Assembly (NCBI GenBank): GCA_036435485.1
Contig: CM071598.1
Coordinates: 101,988,501 to 102,052,500, forward strand
Reading direction: 5' to 3'
Length of the DNA stretch: 64,000 bases
Origin: Saposhnikovia divaricata
Lineage: Eukaryota; Streptophyta; Magnoliopsida; Apiales; Apiaceae
The notes below the pieces were generated by a model that did no database searches, was not told the origin of the DNA, and saw only the letters and a list, made by a program, of their open reading frames with translations. Position 1 is the stretch's first letter. Each line of letters opens with the position of its first letter. The position numbers and the translations under genes are program-made. Shown here in pieces: positions 58,239 to 64,000 of this stretch.

Positions 58239-61200
58239 CTAGTCAGAACCAGAGATCATTCCTAGTTCATTAACCAGCCTTGTAAATGTAACTTCACTCA
58301 ATGGTTTAGTGAAGATATCTGCAAGCTGTTGTTCTGTAGAGACAAAATGTAGTTCAATATTTCCTTCTTCCACATGTTCTCTGATGAAGTGGTACCTTAT
58401 GCTGATGTGCTTGGTCATTGAATGCTGTACTGGATTACCTGTCATAGCAATAGCACTTTGGTTATCACAGTAAATAGGTATATTACTGTACCTCAATCCA
58501 TAATCCAGCAATTGATTCTTCATCCATAAGATCTGTGCACAACAGCTACCAGCTGCAATATACTCTGCTTCAGCTGTAGATGTGGAGATTGATTTCTGTT
58601 TCTTGCTGTACCAGGAAACAAGTCTGTCACCAAGAAATTGACAACTTCCACTAGTGCTCTTTCTGTCTACCTTACAGCCTGCAAAGTCAGCATCGGAATA
58701 CCCAAGTAGCTTAAAATCTGATTCTCTGGGGTACCACAGACCTAATGATATGGTGCCCTTGAGATACTTGAAGATTCTTTTCACAGCTGTCAGATGTGGC
58801 TCTCTAGGATCTGCCTGAAACCTTGCACAAAGACAGGTTGCATACATGATGTCAGGCCTACTAGCTGTCAAGTATAGAAGAGATCCTATCATGCCCCTGA
58901 AGTTTGTCATATCCACTGAAACTCCTGTGTCTTTGTCCAGTTTAGTTGCTGTTGCCATGGGAGTTGATGCAGATGAACAGTCAAGCATACCAAATTTCTT
59001 GAGAAGATTTCTGGTGTATTTTTCTTGATTAATGAAAATTCCATCTTCTGTTTGTTTCACCTGTAGGCCTAGAAAGTAACTAAGCTCTCCCATCATGCTC
59101 ATTTGATATCTGGATTGCATGAGCTTGGCAAACTTCTTACAGAGTTTATCATTAGTAGACCCAAAGATGATGTCATCAACATAAATTTGAACTAAAAGGA
59201 GGTCACTTCCTTGGTTGAAATAAAACAGAGTTTTGTCAATTGTACCTCTGTTGAATCCACTTTCGAGAAGAAACTGAGCAAGTGTCTCATACCATGCTCT
59301 TGGTGCCTGCTTAAGTCCATATAGTGCCTTATCTAGTCTGTAGACATGATCTGGATATTTGGGGTCCACAAATCCTGGTGGTTGTTCAACAAACACTTCT
59401 TCTTCAAGCTTTCCATTCAGAAAAGCACTTTTCACATCCATCTGGAACACTTTGAATTTCTTGTGAGAGGCATATGCTAGAAAAATTCTGATTGCCTCCA
59501 ATCTTGCTACTGGAGCAAATGTTTCATCATAATCTATTCCTTCTTGCTGTGAATAACCTTTTGCTACCAGTCTAGCCTTGTTCCTTGTGATAACACCTTC
59601 ACTGTCAGTCTTGTTTCTGAAAACCCATTTAGTACCAACAATAGATCTGTTCTTTGGTCTTGGTACAAGGGTCCAAACTTCATTTCTTTCAAATTCATTT
59701 AACTCTTCCTGCATTGCTGTTATCCAGTCTGCATCTTGAAGAGCTTCTTCCACTTTCTTTGGTTCATTTTTAGACAAGAATGCATGAAATAGACATTCAC
59801 TTGCAGTAGCACTTCTTGTCTTTACTTTTGCATCTGGATCACCAATTATCAAATCAGGTGTATGTGATTTAGTCCATTTCCTAGCAGAAGGCAAATGACT
59901 TCTATCAGCATGTGATCCTCCCCCTTGATCCATGCTCTCCTGATTCTGTTGTGATCTATTTTCGTTTTCTGAGACTCCCCCTGAACTTGACTGTCCAGAG
60001 TCAGAATTTGAATTTTCAGAGTTTGAAGCATCAGAGTTTGATCCAGATTTTTCAGTTGACTCAGTATCAGTGTTTGAGTCTTCATCTTGATTATGCTCCC
60101 CCTCAACTGATTCTCCTCTTTGTTGTGACTGAGAAGTTTCTCCAGAATTTATCAGTAGAGGTTCAGAGTTTGTTTCAACAGAGTCTGTCAGAATTGTTTC
60201 ATCAGAGTTTCCTTCATCAGAGTTTAAAACTTCATTTTCAAAGTTCAGTTGATCATATTCGTCTTTGTCTTCAAGTCCAGTTATCTTCTTATCATCAAAA
60301 GAAACATGTATTGATTCCATGATCACTTTAGTTCTCAGATTGTAAACTCTGAATGCCTTTGTTGATAGTGGATAGCCAACAAAAATTCCTTCATCTGCCT
60401 TTAACTCAAACTTGGTCAACTGTTCTGGATGAGTCTTCAAAACGAAACATTTGCACCCGAAAATATGAAAGTATTTCAGGTTAGGCTTCTTTTTCTTTAC
60501 CATCTCATATGGTGTCTTTCCATGCTTATTGATCAGTGTTGTATTTTGAGTAAAACAAGCAGTTTGAACAGCTTCTGCCCAGAAATAAGTTGGCAATTTT
60601 GCTTCATCAAGCATAGTTCTGGCAGCTTCAATTAGTGTTCTATTTTTCCTCTCAACTACACCATTTTGTTGTGGTGTACCAGGTGCTGAAAATTCTTGTT
60701 TCACTCCATTGTCCTTGCAGAATTCTTCCATTGTTGCATTTCTGAACTCAGTTCCATTATCACTTCTGATGATTCTCACTTTGTTGCTTGATCCTTTGTC
60801 CAGAAGCTTCACATGCTCCATCAGAGTTGATGCTGTTTCATCCTTCTTTGCTAGAAAATACACCCAGGTGAATCTAGTGTATTCATCAACAATGACTAAA
60901 GCATATTTCTTCCTTGCAATAGACATAACATTTACTGGACCAAATAGATCAACATGAAGAAGATGATGAGGATCAGTGATAGAAGATTCTGTTTTGCTCT
61001 TGAAAGATGACTTCCTTTGTTTAGCCTTCTGACATGAGTCACATAGGCCATCAACATTTAACAGGGTCTTTGGGAGTCCTCTTACAAGATCCTTTCTGAT
61101 CAATTCATTGATGTTGTTCAAGTTCAAATGTGAGAGTTTCTTGTGCCACTTCCAACTCTCTTCATTAGACATTCTTGTAGACAGGCAAACAGCTTTTCCA

Positions 61201-61568
61201 ACAGAGTCTATCAAAAGCTTGATTTCATAAATGTTGTTTTGCCTGTGACCAACTAGAACAACCTTCCCTGTAGATTTGCTGATTACTTCACAGTATTCAG
61301 GTTGAAAATCTACATGATATCCCTTGTCACAGATGTGACTCACAGATAGCAGGTCATGCTTGAGTCCTGGGACATGAGCTACATTGTTGATGATGACATT
61401 TCCAAGATTGATATTGCCATATCCCAATGTTCTTCCTATATTGCCATCACCATAGGAAACTTTTGGGCCAGCCTTCTCCTCATATTCTGATAGCAGGGCT
61501 TTATTTCCAGTCATGTGTCCTGAACATCCACTGTCCACGACTAGGGTTGCCTCCCTGTTACCCTGCAA
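58239..61568 (-). CDS. E3 pol polyprotein, intact (protease, integrase, RT, RNase H)
   Basis: About 1109 residues. Protease VDSG at 11-14. Integrase zinc motif H142, H147, C176, C179, and core D207, D270, E306 (35 residues between the last two, the DD35E pattern). RT D711 (MDVKSAFLNG) and YVDD 796-799. RNase H D959, E1000 and D1035. It ends ADIFTKPLSEVTF. There is no early ATG, and a TGA stands just before the frame opens, so pol must come from frameshifting, splicing or an unusual start. The Ser/Asn/Asp/Glu-rich linker at 440-560 is long. Confidence 0.93.
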   Translation of the reverse strand: MQGNREATLVVDSGCSGHMTGNKALLSEYEEKAGPKVSYGDGNIGRTLGYGNINLGNVIINNVAHVPGLKHDLLSVSHICDKGYHVDFQPEYCEVISKSTGKVVLVGHRQNNIYEIKLLIDSVGKAVCLSTRMSNEESWKWHKKLSHLNLNNINELIRKDLVRGLPKTLLNVDGLCDSCQKAKQRKSSFKSKTESSITDPHHLLHVDLFGPVNVMSIARKKYALVIVDEYTRFTWVYFLAKKDETASTLMEHVKLLDKGSSNKVRIIRSDNGTEFRNATMEEFCKDNGVKQEFSAPGTPQQNGVVERKNRTLIEAARTMLDEAKLPTYFWAEAVQTACFTQNTTLINKHGKTPYEMVKKKKPNLKYFHIFGCKCFVLKTHPEQLTKFELKADEGIFVGYPLSTKAFRVYNLRTKVIMESIHVSFDDKKITGLEDKDEYDQLNFENEVLNSDEGNSDETILTDSVETNSEPLLINSGETSQSQQRGESVEGEHNQDEDSNTDTESTEKSGSNSDASNSENSNSDSGQSSSGGVSENENRSQQNQESMDQGGGSHADRSHLPSARKWTKSHTPDLIIGDPDAKVKTRSATASECLFHAFLSKNEPKKVEEALQDADWITAMQEELNEFERNEVWTLVPRPKNRSIVGTKWVFRNKTDSEGVITRNKARLVAKGYSQQEGIDYDETFAPVARLEAIRIFLAYASHKKFKVFQMDVKSAFLNGKLEEEVFVEQPPGFVDPKYPDHVYRLDKALYGLKQAPRAWYETLAQFLLESGFNRGTIDKTLFYFNQGSDLLLVQIYVDDIIFGSTNDKLCKKFAKLMQSRYQMSMMGELSYFLGLQVKQTEDGIFINQEKYTRNLLKKFGMLDCSSASTPMATATKLDKDTGVSVDMTNFRGMIGSLLYLTASRPDIMYATCLCARFQADPREPHLTAVKRIFKYLKGTISLGLWYPRESDFKLLGYSDADFAGCKVDRKSTSGSCQFLGDRLVSWYSKKQKSISTSTAEAEYIAAGSCCAQILWMKNQLLDYGLRYSNIPIYCDNQSAIAMTGNPVQHSMTKHISIRYHFIREHVEEGNIELHFVSTEQQLADIFTKPLSEVTFTRLVNELGMISGSD

Positions 61569-61578
61569 TCACAAACAA

Positions 61579-63810
61579 TTACTGAGGATTAGTTTTAAGG
61601 ATCCAGACTTGCTTGGATCCTTTGGCATTCTTAACTTTGTTAGCTTTTGCAGCGGAATTAACATTATCAGAGTTTGAGCTAACAGTATCAGTGTTTGCAT
61701 TTGCAGTATCAACTTTAACCCATTTTAGATTGGGTTTCAGTTCATAATAATTATGATAGATAGCATGATATTTTCTGCAAGTATAGATGGAATGCCAAGT
61801 GCTTCCACAGTGTGTGCATAGAGTCTGTGGCTTAGTTCTAGCAGAATCCTTCTTTACCTCAGACTTTTTAGGTAAAGAATTTATATTTTTATTTTTCTTG
61901 CAGAAATTTGCAAGATGCTTAGTACTACCACAGTTATGACATGTCTTTCTTGGAGCATAACTAGCAAGCATTGGTTTATTTCCTGAAGTGATGCCTACTT
62001 TTCCATTTCTATTCTTGTTTGACACTTTCTTTTTCTCAACAGATTTTAACTCCTTCAATTTATGTTTGAGTTGTTTATCTGTCATTGAACCAATGTTAAC
62101 CTGATTAACACTAGTTTTTACTGGTTTACTATTGACAGCTTCTTTTTCATTCTCAGACAAAAATTTACTGGTTCCATGAACAAATTTAGTTCTGACTTTA
62201 ACTTGATTTTGAAATCTAAGTTCGTCTTCCTCATTATAACCTAGACCAACAGTGTCTGTTTGAAAAATCTGTTGAGTGTCCTTTCCAGAATTAGTCCAAG
62301 TCCTAATTTTCTTATTTGCTTCCTCCAACTCAGATTCTAGTTGTTTATATTTCTGAAGCAAAATCTGTTCTTTGCAAACAGCATCATCTCTCTCTTTCTG
62401 AACTTGTTGCATGTTTTCAAGTTTCTCTTCAACAAGTTTATTTCTCTCTTTAAGTTCAGAATTTTCAGCTTTTATCCTCTCATTTTCTAAAGTCTGATCC
62501 CTATAACTTATATGCAATGACTTAAGAAAGATTCTTAATTGAGCAATGTCATCAATATTATAAGCATAGGTAGTTGGAGGTACCTGATTTTCAGAGGATT
62601 CTGATTCAGTAGTAGCCATGAGAGCATAGTTCACTTCTTCATCAGAATCTGAAGTATCTGCCCAATCTCTGCCTTTAGTGTAGAGTACCTTTCCAGTTTT
62701 ACCCTTCTTGCACTCAGGAGCATAGTGACCCATCTCCTTACACTTGTAGCATTGAATTTCAGACTTATCCTTCTTCCCTTTAGAGTCTCTCTTATCAGAC
62801 TTCCTGTAGCTTTTCCTGTCTTCATTTGAATCCCTAGAAAACCTTTTTCCTTTCTTGAAATTCTTGAAGCCCATTTTCTTGAAAGTTTTCACCATCAGCA
62901 CAGCCATTTTTCTCATCTCTTCTTCATCATCCTCAGAGTCAGATGATTCAGAAGAGTTTGAATCATAATCTGAGTTTGGTGAATCACTTTCTGAGTGTAT
63001 GACCAAAGCTTTTCCCTTCATTTTCTTTCTTGATGCCTCTTTCTTCTGAGGCTTCTCTTCAACATTAAGAGCAACTGACTTTCCTTTTCTATTTAATCTC
63101 CTGTTTCTCTGCTCCATTTCCAATTCATAAGTTTTGAGCAGTCCATAAATTTCATCAATCTCTGTTTCAGCAAGATCATAGTTGTCTCTAATAGTGGTTG
63201 TTTTCACATCCCACTTTTCAGGTAGAGAAAGAAGAAACTTGAGATTCGAGTCTTCTAGATCATACTCTTTGTTGACCAATGACAGATCATTAATCAGTTT
63301 ACAGAATCTATCAAATGTTTCTGTCATGGTCTCTTCAGGTTTAGCCTCAAAATGCTCATACTCTTGTGTGAGTATGTTTCTCCTATTCTTCTTAATAGCT
63401 GCAGTTCCTTGACACCTTACTTCAAGTGCATCCCATATCTCTTTTGCAGTGGTGCAGTTAATGACTTTGTTAGACATGACATTGTCTAAGGCACTGTGAA
63501 GTAAATGCCTAACCTTTGCATCCTTAGCAATTGATGATAGATCTTCAGGAGTCATGTCCTTCTTTTCCTTTGGAACCATTTTTGCTGCTTCACCAGCAAC
63601 TGCAACAGATAGCTTTGTAGGATTGTGAGGACCTTCATAAATCCTGTCAAGATATTCTGGATCTGTAGCCTCCAGAAACATAGTCATCTTGACCTTCCAC
63701 GTAGCATACTCTAATGGCCTCAGAATAGGAACCCTGATTGGTTCATAACGACTCACAGTAGTAGGAGCCTTTTCAGAAACAGTAGGTGTTGGTGGAGGAA
63801 TTTCTGACAT
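61579..63810 (-). CDS. E3 gag polyprotein, 743 aa, intact
   Basis: ATG 63810 lies about 50 bases after the PBS. UBN2-like capsid region at 25-235 (VINCTTAKEIWDALEVRCQG). Basic linker, then three CCHC knuckles: C354-C367 (CYKCKEMGHYAPEC), C624-C637 (CHNCGSTKHLANFC) and C665-C678 (CTHCGSTWHSIYTC). A strong coiled coil lies at about 440-505. It ends WILKTNPQ with TAA. Pol follows 11 bases later in the +1 frame. Confidence 0.93.
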   Translation of the reverse strand: MSEIPPPTPTVSEKAPTTVSRYEPIRVPILRPLEYATWKVKMTMFLEATDPEYLDRIYEGPHNPTKLSVAVAGEAAKMVPKEKKDMTPEDLSSIAKDAKVRHLLHSALDNVMSNKVINCTTAKEIWDALEVRCQGTAAIKKNRRNILTQEYEHFEAKPEETMTETFDRFCKLINDLSLVNKEYDLEDSNLKFLLSLPEKWDVKTTTIRDNYDLAETEIDEIYGLLKTYELEMEQRNRRLNRKGKSVALNVEEKPQKKEASRKKMKGKALVIHSESDSPNSDYDSNSSESSDSEDDEEEMRKMAVLMVKTFKKMGFKNFKKGKRFSRDSNEDRKSYRKSDKRDSKGKKDKSEIQCYKCKEMGHYAPECKKGKTGKVLYTKGRDWADTSDSDEEVNYALMATTESESSENQVPPTTYAYNIDDIAQLRIFLKSLHISYRDQTLENERIKAENSELKERNKLVEEKLENMQQVQKERDDAVCKEQILLQKYKQLESELEEANKKIRTWTNSGKDTQQIFQTDTVGLGYNEEDELRFQNQVKVRTKFVHGTSKFLSENEKEAVNSKPVKTSVNQVNIGSMTDKQLKHKLKELKSVEKKKVSNKNRNGKVGITSGNKPMLASYAPRKTCHNCGSTKHLANFCKKNKNINSLPKKSEVKKDSARTKPQTLCTHCGSTWHSIYTCRKYHAIYHNYYELKPNLKWVKVDTANANTDTVSSNSDNVNSAAKANKVKNAKGSKQVWILKTNPQ

Positions 63811-63856
63811 GATTATTGTTGTGTTTGGATCTTAACCTGTAATAAAGTAACAGATT

Positions 63857-63869
63857 GGCTCTGATACCA
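63857..63869 (-). promoter_or_regulatory. E3 primer-binding site
   Basis: The - strand reads TGGTATCAGAGCC two bases after the LTR end, the plant initiator Met-tRNA PBS. Confidence 0.96.
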
Positions 63870-63871
63870 CT

Positions 63872-64000
63872 TGTTAGGCCGAATACACAAATAATAATCA
63901 ACTTTGTATGAGAGATTAACAAGTAAAAGCTTTTATGCAAAAAAAACTTCTGGTATTTCAAACCCTCTTCGTGATGTAAAATATCACAAAGAGCTGCTAG
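63872..64000 (-). repeat. E3 5' LTR, partial
   Basis: First 129 bases inward from the LTR end (CCTAACA). Identical to 51623-51751. The rest lies beyond the window. Confidence 0.95.

Larger units (their letters stand above)
51623..64000 (-). mobile_element. E3: apparently intact Sirevirus-like Copia element (5' LTR cut by window)
   Basis: On the - strand: partial 5' LTR (64000-63872), PBS, gag, pol, a 2.5-kb spacer, a third ORF, PPT, 3' LTR (52129-51623). The visible 129 bp of the 5' LTR is identical to the corresponding part of the 3' LTR. All three long ORFs are open. The left flank tatct (51618-51622) is the candidate target duplication; its partner lies outside. Confidence 0.93.

Noticed and set aside
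63773..63961. Short frame upstream of E3 gag
   Set aside because: It crosses the PBS and LTR border and has no coding features.

Overview
The window is nuclear DNA of a flowering plant, probably a dicot. The evidence is AT-rich sequence, many short GT-AG introns, a plant FUSED-type kinase gene, Stowaway-like MITEs, an RTE-type LINE and Sirevirus-like Ty1/Copia retrotransposons with plant initiator-tRNA primer sites. An asterid host is a guess from the look of the elements. No bacterial-type operons, CRISPR arrays, tRNA or rRNA genes were seen.

Left part (1-16 kb), host genes. A 5'-truncated gene for the FUSED/TIO kinase (kinase domain plus long helical-repeat C-terminus, 20 exons in the window) runs on the + strand to 10568. 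Facing it on the - strand (15790-12145) is a six-exon gene for a 754-residue acidic protein of unknown function. It carries five near-identical 48-residue repeats and has a perfect mitosis-specific activator (MSA) match just upstream. TIO acts in cytokinesis, so two division-related genes may lie side by side.

Middle part (16-42.5 kb), nested insertions. A 5'-truncated RTE LINE (16.65-18.9 kb) seems to split a MITE, and a Stowaway MITE follows. An L1-type LINE on the - strand is split by a large Sirevirus-like element E1 (20952-39834, LTRs about 3.4 kb, TSD gattt). E1 has lost its primer-binding site and gag start, which are replaced by a copy of 453 bp of its own 3' flank. This looks like a frozen repair event. 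Next comes a Gypsy-like LTR with polypurine tract on the - strand, and an antisense ORF resembling the 'putative gypsy type transposon' domain.

Right part (42.5-64 kb). A second Copia element E2 begins at 42533 (LTR, PBS, intact 713-residue gag, badly decayed pol). E3, a third and apparently complete element on the - strand, lies inside it from 51623 to beyond the window end. E3 keeps gag, pol with every catalytic motif, an envelope-position ORF of about 1164 residues and LTR ends identical over the visible 129 bp. Between pol and the third ORF it carries a small gene-like unit on the opposite strand. The 3' half of E2 and the 5' LTR of E3 lie outside the window.

The most interesting signals are the repair scar in E1, two families of repeated hairpins in the E1 leader, the antisense unit in E3, and a stop codon followed by a splice-acceptor-like motif at the gag/pol border of all three Copia elements.
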